DNA of 64,000 nucleotides from the NCBI RefSeq assembly GCF_014529535.1, contig NW_023503616.1, positions 2,232,001 through 2,296,000 of the forward strand, given 5' to 3'. The number at the start of each line of letters is the position of its first letter. Position 1 is the first letter of the stretch. This document shows positions 47,743 through 60,800 of the stretch, piece by piece. The notes under the pieces were generated by a model, which saw only the letters and a program-made list of their open reading frames with translations, made no database searches and was not told where the DNA came from. Source of the DNA: Bradysia coprophila (Eukaryota; Arthropoda; Insecta; Diptera; Sciaridae). A program made the translations under genes and the position numbers.

Positions 47743-49715
47743 AAATTAAATACTTCGAGTTCAACAAAATTCTAAGATTGTAATTTTGTTTTTAATTTTT
47801 ATTTCAAACTTTTGTACTAAGCGAAGGATTAAAGTTTTTGTTTAAATTTGGACAATTTTAACAACTAGCCTAGATCTAGGTACAATGAAAAAAAAACCAA
47901 AGTATCTGCCATGGCATGCCACAATAATTGGCAACTGCATAGCACTGCTCCTAGCAATGACGAAAATATAGGAAACATTTGGAGTTTCATAAAATCAAAT
48001 TTTTTGGTGTGAGTGAAGACACAAAATACATGCACACACCCAAACCGTTCATATATAAAAAATTGAAGTCTTTTTGCCATTTGACTTATGAATGGTAATG
48101 CTTGAGGTAGTGCTATGTTAAATGTGAAGGGGGTGTTGACATTTTCCGCATTTTATGCAGAATGCGTGTATCTGGTTCTGTCTTTTAACTTTTTACGTAA
48201 AACTGTATATATATACATTCCTTTAGGAATAGGTATAAACTTTCGGTAGGTAAAGTTTTGTGTGCAGAACTCATGAGAAAATAACTATTAGATTCATTGT
48301 CATAATATGCCTAAATTTGACACAATTTTCCAGACTGCGTATTGTAGGTTCTAGCAAATTTTTCACTAGTTAGGACATTGTGCCAGTTGCGTCCTTTCGA
48401 AGGTTAGGAATATGAACTTTATGTACAAAGTACAAATTTCGAAGTACAGGTGAAGACACTTACGAAGGCTGGTGAAACCAACGCACTCCAATAACAGGCA
48501 TAAGAACATATTTTAGGCATCAGAGAAAAATGTAGATCTGGTTCTGCTCTACAATTTTCTCCATTTGACCAAAAAGAAGCCATCATGGCTTCATGGTAAA
48601 AAATTGATTTAAAGAATGTCATGGCCAGAAATGTCAAATTTTATAGTTGTCACATAAAACCAAGAAAATCAAAATACAATTACGAAGACACGGCAAATAA
48701 AACCCAAAACAAGTTTTATAATTCACATTGAATTTACACTAAAATTAAAAATTTAGATATTGATTTGTTAAACAAATTTTGTGAGGAATCAGTTACAAAC
48801 CACAACAACTCCCAAAACAGAAAATATGTCGAATTTCTCTTGTAAATAAATTATTGACATTCATCGATAATTTTTCTTGTCGCTGTCGATAACAAACTTA
48901 ATTTGAATTTATACCGCCATATCAACCAACTTACTTTGAAATGTAATCCCCGCTGTCAACTGTCAAATGGCTTCTATACTGACTACTACAATTTCTTTCC
49001 GTAAAAGTGACATATTTCAATATTAAATCCAAAATGAATGCAAAATCATCAGATAAATAGAATCATTTGTAATTTTGTGAGTTATTGAATGATAGGAAAG
49101 TCAATTCATCGTCTTTAATGTGATTGTGGTTCGAGTAGAACAAAAAAATAATAATTGGCAAAGCTAGTGGAAGCACGCTTTCCTCCACATTATTGTCATT
49201 CGGTCAATTTCTTGGGAAACCACACTTTTCCTGAATTGATGCAACCAAAACCATCCCGTCGTCTGACGTCACACAGAAACTTGCGCATATCGTTCAACAT
49301 TTAGACTGCAGAACGTCGCGTGAACCATCGATTTTTTTGGATGTGTGTAGTTCCTTGGTAGTGTTTTTCGCCGTCGCTCTTGTCTTGTCAGCGAGTCATC
49401 GAAAGTAATTTTGTCAAAATTCAGTGGTGATTCGGGAGTTTTAAATCCAAATTTGGATCCGAAAATATTGTTCGAACATTGTGTTATTCGTCGAAACACA
49501 AATGGAAGGAAAACAAGTGAATTGAACGGTGAAAGTGACCAAATAAAATCGATAGGAAAACGCAAACTGTGATCATAAAAACCACCACACTGTGAAAAGC
49601 AAAAAAAGAGGCCCAGAGTGAAAATTGTATACTTGTGGTGGGTGCGGTGTGTTTGTGATTTTTTTTTTTGCAAAATTCCATTTAGGTAATTGCAAGTGAA
49701 ATCAATTACGGAATC
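47743..49715. other. Spacer and 5' UTR upstream of Syx1A
   Basis: 2 kb with no second gene. The part from about 49270 to 49715 is less AT-rich and probably contains the Syx1A promoter and 5' UTR. A minus-strand open frame of 134 codons there (49269-49673) is taken as chance. An ATTAAA at 47828 may serve the chitin-binding gene. Confidence 0.45.
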
Positions 49716-49748
49716 ATGACGAAAGATCGATTGGCAGCGCTTGTTGCG
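49716..49748 (+). CDS. Syx1A: Syntaxin-1A, first coding exon (partial gene)
   Basis: The exon encodes MTKDRLAALVA and ends at a consensus donor (GTATGTAA) in phase 0. The first nine residues equal the conserved N-terminus of insect syntaxin-1A, whose next residues (an acidic stretch) start on the following exon. In animal syntaxin-1 genes the first coding exon is likewise about 10-11 codons. Syntaxin-1A is the plasma-membrane Q-SNARE that pairs with SNAP-25 and synaptobrevin in exocytosis. The Habc, SNARE and transmembrane exons were not found up to the end of the window, so the gene must continue beyond 64000. The call rests on a short peptide, so I keep it moderately sure. Confidence 0.75.
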
Positions 49749-50101
49749 GTATGTAAAACATTTAAAAAATAATAATTTATCAAAATAAGAGCCAGATGAA
49801 AAATGAAAGAAACGTCAAAATGCAACACCTACAAAAACATTATTTCATATTCTTTGGCCATGGCACTTCGCGCGGGTCGATTTCTCGTGTACGAAGTGAA
49901 ATGGCTTATTTCACGTTTATTTTCAATGTGAATTTTTGTGTTAGCTTCCTTCTGAAAAACAAAATTTGACCCCACCCGTTGCATTATCAGCCGAACGCCT
50001 ACGCAAATTTGACATAAGACTTTAGAACTATACGTACGTAACACCCATATATAATGGAATGGATATACCCGCGCCGCGAAATACGGTTCTGGTTAATGAT
50101 T

Positions 50102-50309
50102 TTAACCTTTTACGGACGGCTGTATCATCTGTTGACGCCGATGACAACAAAAATAAGTCAGGGGCCCTAGTTAGCTAAAGTTGTCGTATATAGTAAAAAC
50201 AATTGAAATTAAAGATTTTACTTCAATCTGGTCGAAAATACTCAGATCAAATCAAGTAATAGATTTGATAGTCGTCCCGATCATATACTTGCCGTCTGTG
50301 AATGGTTAA
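50102..50309 (+). mobile_element. Best-preserved copy of the MITE-like family
   Basis: A 208-bp element. The left end TTAACCTTTTACGGACGGC and the reverse complement of the right end (TTAACCATTCACAGACGGC) agree at 16 of 19 positions. Internal landmarks are CATCTGTTGACGCCGATGAC, TCGTATATAGTAAAAAC and ATCAAGTAATAGATTTGA. There is no coding capacity. Clear target-site duplication was not seen. Confidence 0.7.
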
Positions 50310-51109
50310 ACAATTTTCCAAGCGTAAGCCCGTCTGAGTCATCAATGTTTATGAATGTGAAATAATTCATCTATTTGCTCATCAGTGACTCCGTGAAATT
50401 ATTTATTACTCACTCATTGTCTTATTGACATGACAAATACGTTTAAACGCTTCTGTGCCATTGAATGTTCGACCTTTCGCGTATATAATTAAAATTAATT
50501 TTTCAATACATGAGTTCATTTGGTATTTTAATTTTATCTTATCGAAATGTATGCATGTAGTGCGTAGTGTTAACCGATACGAGATAAGAATATGTATGTA
50601 ACGTAACATGTACAATGTTTCTGATGTTGTGATGTCGTCGATTAGGAACTGATCATCTGGGTTTCTTTTTTCCTTCATTCATTCGATTTATTTCAATTTC
50701 ACGTTGGACGTATATAGTCTTTGGTATAGTGTCGGAATTCGTTATTTGAATCAATTGCACCCGACGACCTGTTGTGTGACAACTGGTGTATATGCCAAGA
50801 TTTGATGATAATTTTTTAATTGCATTAAATTGGTGTGATCCATGAGAAATATTTTGTTGCACGTACACCACGCCTTTATTTCGGAACTGTTTTTAAATAT
50901 TTTTGAATTTAAATATGCGGAAGGAAGTCTTATTTACAGTCTCGATTTTTAATATGAAATTGATATTTTCACATATCTGAGGCATGACTGAGTCAGAGCT
51001 GTTATTTTTTCTTCGAAATGATTGTCGGTACCTAATTCTGTTTTATTAAATTGCTGATTAACCAACCTATCTACGTTAACAATAAAAACTCTTGCTCGGT
51101 TGATATATA

Positions 51110-51280
51110 GATCAGTGTCAAATAACGGTTTCTTCTCTCAAAATAGTGTCAAATGTGTTGTCAATTTCACAAAGCTAACCTCAAACAATGACAGCTACAT
51201 ATAAATTTTTGTAACATTGTGGTTAGCTTTGTGGAAATGACAGCTCATTTGACATCTCAAACGACATTGACAATGATCTA
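51110..51280. repeat. Foldback repeat with TGTCAAATG / CACAAAGCTAACC arms
   Basis: The arms at about 51110-51200 and 51212-51280 pair imperfectly. The best block is CACAAAGCTAACCTCAAACA against TGTGGTTAGCTTTGTG, flanked by TGTCAAATG and CATTTGACA and outside these by GATCAGTGTCAA and TTGACAATGATC. It is non-coding. Confidence 0.7.
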
Positions 51281-52110
51281 TTGATTCATTGTCGCCAAAC
51301 CTGTTGCCTCATTATTGGAAGGAGCATTTGTAACAGAAAACAAACAAATCTTGTACTTCAGTATTCTTAACATCAGAAAAGGCACAGTACATAGCATACT
51401 TTAGTCGTCGCTATTCATAACATGCCTTCTTAAAGGGTATCTACCGACAAATAAGTTTGGTATTTTTTATTACTGTATCGTATCACTTGAATTGCATTTC
51501 AATAAGCTCTGATATTTTTTAGAATAATGCATTTAATTGCAGTCAGAATTTTAAATGCTTGAGGAAGAACGAGCAGCATTTTCGGTCAACCCGACAAGTT
51601 AATTCTTACCAGGGTGAAACTATTTTCTAAACAATAAATTATGCAACGCCTCCACGAATGAAAAAAAATAAAAATCCAAATTGCAGACTCACATTTTTGA
51701 TTTTCAACCGCTTAAACTTTAATTTATTGATCAAAATGGTTGATAGCTCTTCCATCATAGTATATAACTGCGTTCAAGTAACAGAACAGTTCATACATAC
51801 TTGTGTATTTAATATGGCTACATATGGCCCCATTTTGGCGGCTGACAAATGATTGTTCAATTAATCTTACTTAATCCTGGAAAAAACAAGGCATCAGAAC
51901 AGTCGGAGCGTTTGCTGTGACTTAGCCCCGTACAACCCGTAATCCTATTTCGTCAGCAACCATAATACGTCCGTAGCCCTAATAAGCCCGGAACCCTAAT
52001 ACGTCTACAACCCTCTAATGCGTCTGTTACCAAAATGCAAGTCAAGTTGGGCATTGTCAAATTTACTGAAACTGTTCATTTTTAAAATTGCGCATAGCGC
52101 AATTACGAAA

Positions 52111-53157
52111 GCCCGTACGAAGTACCTTTCAAATAAAACCAACAATTTACGACATTATTTTAGAAACCCAAAATTTTTTGCCAACTTTCCATTGGGTATT
52201 CAATTACCTCTCAAATGAAACAAAAACTAGCAAAATCGGTTGAGATTTACTCGATTTATGTGCAAAAAGAACTTAGGGCCGAGTAGCGGCCTTAGTGCAA
52301 GGGCCCAAATTTGAAACTTTTTTTGCCGTCATTCTATTCGGCATTCAATTATCTCTCAAATGAAACAAAAACTAGCAAAATCGTATGAGATTTACTCGAT
52401 TTATGTGCAAAAAACACTTAGGGCCGAGTAGCGGCCTTAGTCCAAGGGCCCTAATTTGAAACTTTTTTCGTCACGTTCTTTTCGGTATTCAATTACCTTC
52501 CATAAAAAACTAAATCTAGCAAAATCGGATGAGATTTACTCGATTTATGTGCAGAAAACACTTAGGGCCGAGTAGCGGCCTTAGTCCAAGGGCCCTAATT
52601 TGAAACTTTTTTCGTCACGTTCTTTTCGGTATTCAATTACCTTCCATAAAAAACTAAATCTAGCAAAATCGGATGCGATTTACTCGATTTATGTGCAAAA
52701 AACACTTAGGGCCGAGTAACGACCTTTGAGCCCTCCCAACAAGCCCACGTTGCATCTTACCCAAAAACAATGTTCAGCAATTTTGTTCTACTCGTCAATA
52801 CCTTTCATTTGATATATCACAAGCAGCTATTGCGTGCGTATTTCGGTAGATATCGTCGAAAGACTGAAAAACACCTATAGGGCCCTAGCTCTGGAGGGGC
52901 CGACCCTACCATGCCCATTTTCGAACTTGACCTTACTTTTGTCGATACCAATCGGGAAAAAAAAGAATTTTGAAAAAAGGTTGTGATTTACTCAAGTTAG
53001 AGGGGTCACGGACGGACGGACGGACATTTTTTTTATTGCGGATTCGTCATCTATGAACTGAACATAACCGAATGCTTTTCCCTTACTGTCTGCTTCCAAT
53101 TCGACGTGTTACAAACGGCATATTAATCTTATAAGCCCCCAGTACTTCGTACGGGGC
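52111..53157. mobile_element. 1.05-kb element with GCCCGTACGAAGTAC inverted ends and internal tandem repeats
   Basis: The left end GCCCGTACGAAGTAC (52111-52125) is matched by the inverted GTACTTCGTACGGGGC (53142-53157). Inside lie four 144-bp tandem units, then a GGAC microsatellite (about 53008-53025) and AATTCGACGTGTTACAAAC. The right 250 bp match the element at 28269 in reverse orientation. No protein is encoded, so it is a non-autonomous DNA element or satellite-bearing MITE. Confidence 0.7.
52150..52735. repeat. 144-bp tandem repeat, about four units
   Basis: The landmark ACTTAGGGCC starts at 52271, 52416, 52560 and 52704, spacing 145, 144 and 144 bp. Each unit also has GCAAAATCG(G/T)ATGAGATTTAC and GAAACTTTTTTCGTCACG-type blocks. 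The third and fourth units are nearly identical, and the first is the most diverged. It lies inside the inverted-end element. Confidence 0.9.
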
Positions 53158-56100
53158 TAAAAAGTTTTAACAAAATCAGTGCATAGGATTAAAACAAGAA
53201 TCATCAGACTGGATGACTTATTTTTGGCCAATACATTCTTTAAATTTTTCAACGTGAGGCCATCGCAGTACTTTTTTGGCCAGATGTGGACAAATTAAGC
53301 CGTCCTACACTTTTTTTTCAATTTGCACATTTCCGTAGTTGGGTCCTTTACAAAGTTCAGATGTGGAATGAATTGAAACAAAAAACGCTTTTCCATTTGT
53401 TTTCGATAACGATTACATATGTTAGAGATGAACTCTGGTATGTACTCGATAATATAGTAAAAGGTACAGCAAAATCAGATACTAATAACATTTTAAGATT
53501 TTATTTCCAGAGGAAGAGTAACACTCCTTATGACATTATTTTCGTATTAAGTAAATAAATTCCATAAATTTACCGGTACAAAGAGGTAGTACAAATTCGC
53601 TGTTTTCTAATTTGTATCACGGTCTGAAAGTCAATAATCTCAGAAATTAATAAATAAAAGTCTTTGACAGTGCGAAAGTTTTTGAAACACAACTCAAAGC
53701 AACCTTGCATCGACATTCTGGCTGAAACGAAAAACTTTTCGTTGTTTAGAAATATACCTCGCACTTCTGTTATAGACGTTCTGTAGGACGGATGATGGAA
53801 AACAGTTTTTTGAGCGATCATGTTGCTTTTCTTCAGATTTGTTTCATTACAGGTATGAAACAAGATATTTCAAAGGAACTAGAAGTATTAATGTATTGGT
53901 TGCACAACCATCCAAACGGTGACTTTTCTGTCGTACGATCATTTACTTAATCTAATTCAATTACATACTTACCTGGAACTTTACTGTTATGACTATTGTG
54001 CAGATTGTAGACAAATGTGTCAACAAAATATTGAAACAAGTACGTAAGACGTAAGGATATAAACCAACAAAAAGACCTACATACTAGTAATTCAAATTTA
54101 ATACGTAATGTAATAGCACTCACATTATATGAGTAAATGCAACAGAAATTTCAATTTACTTGCAACTTTCCTTTAATGTCATTTTTCAAAGCCAGTTTAA
54201 ATTCTAATTCACATTCAACAAGAACTTGAAACGTTTTTCATCAATCTTTACCACATGATTCCAACTTAGCAGCTCTTTTATAACTATGACGAATACGTGG
54301 TGTGAAACTTGTGATACATTTTTTTTGTCAGCTCTGTACATATTATTTGCCACGAAAGATTAATTATTTATGATCTTGAGTGGATGTCGTTGATAAAATT
54401 GTCTGGTTCTGTTGATTCAATTCGATTTAAAATATGCTTTGAATAACAATGAATCTTGTCGCTGCCAGATTTTATTATGGACTTCATAAATCCGAGAAAA
54501 TGGGTTTTTTATGGGCTTCGTATGTGAAACGGGGTGTGTAGCAAATGTAAAATTGAATTGAATACGTTACTTGCAATCGATAATAAAAGAAAAATTGAGC
54601 AAATTGATTACAATGATCTGAATGGTTCGTACCGTTCACGAAAATCATTCCATGTTATACTTTCACATGAACTTTTCGTGCTTCAGTAGAAAAGAATGAT
54701 CTTAAAGCACTTCCGCTTTTCATTTTGGACGAAAGTTACTTATGGGAGGGATATGTGAGATGGTAAATGAAGCGAAAAAAGCTCTATAAAACTGACGCAA
54801 TTTAGATATTTGCTTGCATTGAATTCAATCGCAACAACTCGATTTTGTTTTTACACAAATTAAATAAAAACAATTTGTTTTTAGTGTAGTAACGCAAATA
54901 GTGGTGATATCACTCACATAATACCTAAAAAGTCGTTGGAGCGATATAATGACTTACATTAATGTCAGAATCATCCCACCACTACAAAGACAAAAAAGGA
55001 ACTTCGTCATTTGGACTTTTAAATCGATACTTCGCAATTATATTTCCAGTTTGCAGGTACCGAAACATTCCCAAAGTATTTTTGTGAAAACTTATCCATT
55101 TCAATGGAATAATAAATCATGCAAATCAAATCTCGATGCTTTATTACATTCCCAGAATGTTGGTATTACCTACCGTCAAGCGAATCTCGCGATTACAAAA
55201 ATAGCAAATTGGAATTTTTGTTGTTACATTAACAATAAAAATGGAAATTAATTTCAAACAAATGCAAATAATTGTAGATTGTACGTGTATGCTCCAAATC
55301 TCGTACCACAAGCGTGTTCGTACGTAATTTCACTCTGCAACCCCAGGTAAAATTTCATCCATTTTACAACGGAAAACGTTATCTCGTTTTTGTCAGTAAA
55401 ACATCCTCGAAAATATTTTACTTTTTTATAGGATAAGTACTTACAGCTTCTTGTGTGCGTGTTATATACCATTAAATACCACTGCGACCCAGCACAATGC
55501 GAACAAAACAGTAATGACGGATTTACTAGCCTCAGGCAAGTAAAATTCAATTTTATCTCGAGCACAATTTTATCTAAAAAAAACAACAGACAATTCGAAC
55601 AAAATAACGATTTTTTCCATCGGTATGGGGGAGAAAAATATCTACTCCAAATGTATGTCCAATATATTTATTTCAATGATGCCAATAATATTGATGAGAT
55701 GAGCATTCGTGTTGAATATTATAAAATATAAGCTGTGCCTACGATCAATATCCCATGTATCCAAACACAGCAGAAAAACGGGCAAAAATAAATATTAATC
55801 TGAAAATATTAATCAATAGAAAAATTGGTATGAGTGTGTGTAGACAATTTTGTCACGTTACGCAATTTATACATAAATTTGCTACGAATTGTATAATATA
55901 CAATACACACGGTAACCGAACTTGTAAGAGCAATTTTGTGAAAGAATTTTTTTCCATCAAGATAATAATGATGATAGCACTGCGAACGAGAGAAGATTTA
56001 TCTTGACTGAAATGTCTACAATATGTAAAGATGTGTGATTGCCCCGCAGGCTTTGTTCAATAAATTCAGCACGTGCGTCTCCATTTCCCAGCTAATAACA

Positions 56101-57727
56101 TCTCTTTGTCTTTTGCTTGCTCGTAAAGGCTTGAAAGTTCAACTGAGCTATATCTGCACAAGACATCGTCGGAGTCAGAGATGAATATGTAGGGTTATTC
56201 TGTCGATGAATCTTTCTCCCTAAATGTGTTCGAAGATCTATTACGACTGTGTATACCTAGTGGTTGCTATACACTAATTTACCGGTGTACGAACCGAACT
56301 TTGTCGTGCAATGTAATGATTAGTTATGCTGTCAAGCGAGATAAAGGGTCACAGCGATTATTATACGTGGAAATTTAACTCGTATCCAGAGCGGTTCCTT
56401 GTCGCTTACAATACGTGTCGCTTGATCTTAAAATTATGTGATGTCGGTGGGTGTTTAATATCGTATCCATACCAAAAACTCGACTATGGTTCTATAAATA
56501 AACGTGGAACTTTAAAGCGAGTTATAACGATGGTTTTATTGAAATTAGGATCTTCGGTGGTATGAATCGGATTTTTGTGTCCCATTAAACATTTTGTTGG
56601 GTGGAACAGTGAATCTTCAGGTACTGTGCATCACCTTTTTTTAGAAAGGATTAAGCTATAAATAATCGTTTTATCGATCCGTTCTAATAATAACAAATTG
56701 TTAAATTCAGGTCATTGAGGTGAACGGGTGAAATTTAATCGGTTCAGAATATAAATTTCTAAAATGGGGACGCACACAGTAAACGAAAAGAGCAAAACAA
56801 ACAAGCTTTTAGTCCAAGTCGCACCGGAATACATTTAATTCAAATGAATTCGTATAAAAAATATTAAATCGATTTTCTTTACATTATTACACATAATTTA
56901 CTTAATGGGAGTCAAAAAGCGTTTGTGTTCGCCGCAGTTTTTCATCTTGAATGTTCAGAATTCTGAAATTGTCTGAATGAAAAGTTTAGTATGCGCTAAA
57001 TTTGAATAAAACATCCCTAACGAACCCAGCTTAATAATGTAATTCATCAAAAACTGACTTTCGCACGTCTTGAAATTTGCAGCAATATTTTACGCAATTC
57101 TGAATCATTAATAACACCGTGTTTGACACAATCATTTTGTTCACACATTTGAAAGCCAGGGCGCCATATCTTGAATACTTTCACAGAAAAAGGGACTGTA
57201 CTCCATTTAATTACAAAATATATTCACCTCTTACACAACAACAATTTGACATAAATGGCCCTGATACTATTATCAAATAAGTTACTGAAGAGTATAAAAA
57301 CCCCAAATTTATATGTTCCTTCTCTCTGTGAAATGTGAAATAACGTTGTATTGTATCATCAGGGAATTTTTGTTATACACAGATAATACTAATAATATTC
57401 CACATCGGATCAAGAAGAAAAAAATTCGATGGCAAAAATGGTTATGAAAGATATGTAATTTCGTACAAATGTTGAATGGAATGGATAAACGTGTATAATA
57501 CAAAAATTGCTTAACATGTACGATTTTCATAGTACATATATACAAATGAAAATATGAATTTTATTGCGATTGCTTGACATAGCAATTTTGCTGAGGCTCT
57601 GATCATAAAATACATCATGGAAAAAAGCAGTTTACGATGGAAATGTAACTTCTTCTTTTCAGTTATGTTGTATCTAATTTAGCATTGATGATATACTATC
57701 ATTGTGATTGATACACGTCACAGCGAC

Positions 57728-57885
57728 TAGTTATTCTTTTATCTATTATCGACAACGATGTCAAAAATGATAACGATAAACTCTGACCTATTTTGTCTTA
57801 GCATCGTACAGTGTATGTTAAAACAAATGAAGTAAAAGATTTTAGCGATAGTTGAAACAAATGACGTAACACATTTGGTAAAAGG
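57728..57885 (+). repeat. MITE-like family copy with duplicated core motif
   Basis: TATCTATTATCGACAACGATG is followed by AAACAAATGAAGTAAAAGATT (about 57822-57842) and then, 25 bp later, by a diverged second copy, AAACAAATGACGTAACACATT. It ends near GGTAAAAGGTTG. The core has probably been tandemly duplicated in this copy. Confidence 0.55.
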
Positions 57886-60800
57886 TTGATAATTTACCTG
57901 AGTAATGAATTAATTAGTCTGATTAATTGAAAACAGTAGAACGTACAACAACGGAATTCAAATAAAATGTAATTCGATAATCCGATTTTTGACCATTTCC
58001 GACTTTATATTCATCGATACACCGTGTATGACATTAACCCAATTTATTTGTTTTATAACGAACGCAAAATAAATTATATTTCATCCTTCCACCTTTCCCG
58101 TTCGTCCATTAAAATAATAGACTGGAGGGATGTTGTTTTTAGCACAAATAAATGTAACTTCATTATAATATGGTAACTCACAGCGTAGCACAGAGAGTAC
58201 AATATGCCGCAAGAAATACATACTAAACTGTACGTTATCTGTAGTTTGTAGTTTAATTAGTGACGAACGTACATTGTGTACTGTGAAAATGTTTATAACT
58301 AAAATAGCGAAATATAGTAGCAAACGTTGGGGGAGGCGTAAATGATGTTGGCATTTTTTCATTCCTAGACACCTTATGCATATATAGTTTACGTTGTATA
58401 GGTTGTTCCCAGTTTGAATAGCAAATTCACCGAGGAGGATGAATACTGTGAAAATATTCAAATTTCTAGATAAAAGAGTGATGTTATGCTTTTCGAGATT
58501 TGTGCCGTTACATAATACACATGAGAATAAAACTAGATTCGTTATTTGTTATTACTCGAATTTTTCACTTGTAAATTGGATTCTGTTCTAGTTTTTTCGT
58601 TCACATAGAAATTTTTGCATACACCCAGACCCGTTGCTTGGTGTTGGAAACATTATAACGAGATTTCTTTTATTTATTATTATGTATTCGGTTATACCAT
58701 ATAAAATACTGATAATTGATGGTAATTGTTCGTTTTGAGCGTGCTACACAGTCTTGGTATAGCAATGATATAACACAAATCGTGATTGGCGAAAATAATT
58801 ACTGGTTTATAACCGAGATAAGTGCCAATTTAAAAACCACAATAGGTTACCAATTTTTCAAACAGTGATATGATTTGCTTGCTGATATCGAAAGAGTTTA
58901 TTATCAAATTTAAAGAAAAATGTAAAGGTAGGCTAGGTCGTTGTGTTGTTGTATTTTTCTTTTCTTTTTTTATTGATAAAAGCGATGACTATACTGAGCT
59001 GTTTGGAAACATTTTCTGATAAGAGACGCTTATCACGTAAGCTGGAGTATATGACTCATCAATTACAATCTCGACCGTATTGTTAGGTATTATCAGTGTT
59101 ACTCATATGTTGCTGGTTGAGTTAATTTGCACGCGAAATCGAAAAAAAAATATATCGCACAGGTGGAAATCGTAATGATTGTAACTCAAGTCATTTATGA
59201 TTGGCGGTCGCAGTACCCAGTTATTAGAATTGTACATTCGCTTGGATATAGACATTGACTTTGAGACTACCTCCAAAATCTTTGCATACAAAATCTTCAT
59301 AATTCGCGTCTGTTTAACACTTACGTAACACAATTTCAACGAATTCTATTTCACTAAATGATCATCGAATTCGGTAACACAGAAAACAAATTCTGTTTGT
59401 AAAAACATATACGCGAATTCGACGCGGCTAAGAAACATTTCTAAGAGAGAGAAAAACATCCACGCTCACAATAGAATGTAGAACAAACGAGCTTTTAGAT
59501 AAAACATTTCATTTAGCATTGCGTAATCCTTACGCATCACAAGAAGCATTCTGTGCTATTCTTTTATTCATTGAGAAAAAAATATATTTTTATATTTTAT
59601 TAACAAGATTGTATGATTTATGATGACGGAACGAATTGTGTTCGAAAACAGTCGTTTAGAATAAAAGAAATGAAATGTAAACGGTATAAACGTATGCCTT
59701 TTTGTCACATTCATGTGTTCTAGTGAAAAATGACAATATAAAATGAAGAAAATATAGATTGGCTTCACCGTATACAATACCCTTAGGAGTACCCAAGTAC
59801 AATGAGGGACACTTTGATAGGTTTGATTTGGAACACTATCGGGGAAGGTTTTAATGCTTTCCTAATAACAAAAATCCAGTTTGCCTTGTAAATAAGCTAT
59901 TTTCACACTCTTTTCCATTAAGCTTTCTGGACATCTTTCGGAAAATGTATCACAGAACGAATTATGGGTGGTATGGGCTGCCGATCCGGGTTTTCTAAAT
60001 TCGAAAGATTGTTCTTGTTGTAAGATGCCGAAGATTTGCTTTACAATTTGAATATTTCGTCTTTTACTTGCTACCCGTGTTATGGTCTAAGAATATATTT
60101 TCTTTTGGCCATAAACACATACGGAACAAGAACACGTGCGGTTGAAACTCTACAAGATAAAAAGCCACCAAAAGTTGACAGAATTTATTCTGTCCTTATA
60201 CAGGATTTTGTTGACAGTATCTCGTTCTAAGTTTCGAATTATTGATTGAAGAATCCAGTGTAGATTCAAGCCGTTGCGTTCTTAACCAGAACGTTTTTGC
60301 AAAGTGGATCACAATGGTTGCCCAAAACTCATGGATTAACATATTAGAAACCCACCACCAACTAACGAGATGGCGAAGGCATGACATTTCAATCAGTCAA
60401 TAAACATTCAATATTCCGAAGGTGCAAAACTTTATTTTACCTGGAAAAACACACTAATTCTAGTAGTGGTGTTATCTAATACGCAGAAAAAATCAAGTTC
60501 AAACGAAGCGAAAGTGTAGATGCAATGCTGTTTCGACCTCCGGATACAGTGGCGGTCAGAGGTTAGCGTGGTCTAACCATCTTCATTTCCACGGGTCCGT
60601 TACACGAGACTGCAGTAAATTTTCTGATTGAACTAGTAATTTGAAAATTTACAATAAAAGTTCTGCCACCTTTCGATGGAAATGTACCCACACGTGTGTT
60701 TACGTCATCAATTGCGTACCATTTGTAGCTGTTCGGTGAATCAACTGACAATTTTTATGTTGGACCTAAAAGCTATTGCACTGAACAAAAATTATTATTT

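Noticed and set aside
49269-49673. Minus-strand open frame of 134 codons just upstream of Syx1A
   Set aside because: It lies opposite the probable Syx1A 5' UTR, is rich in Phe, Ser and His without any motif, and shows no supporting splice or promoter signals. Chance in a less AT-rich stretch is the simpler reading.
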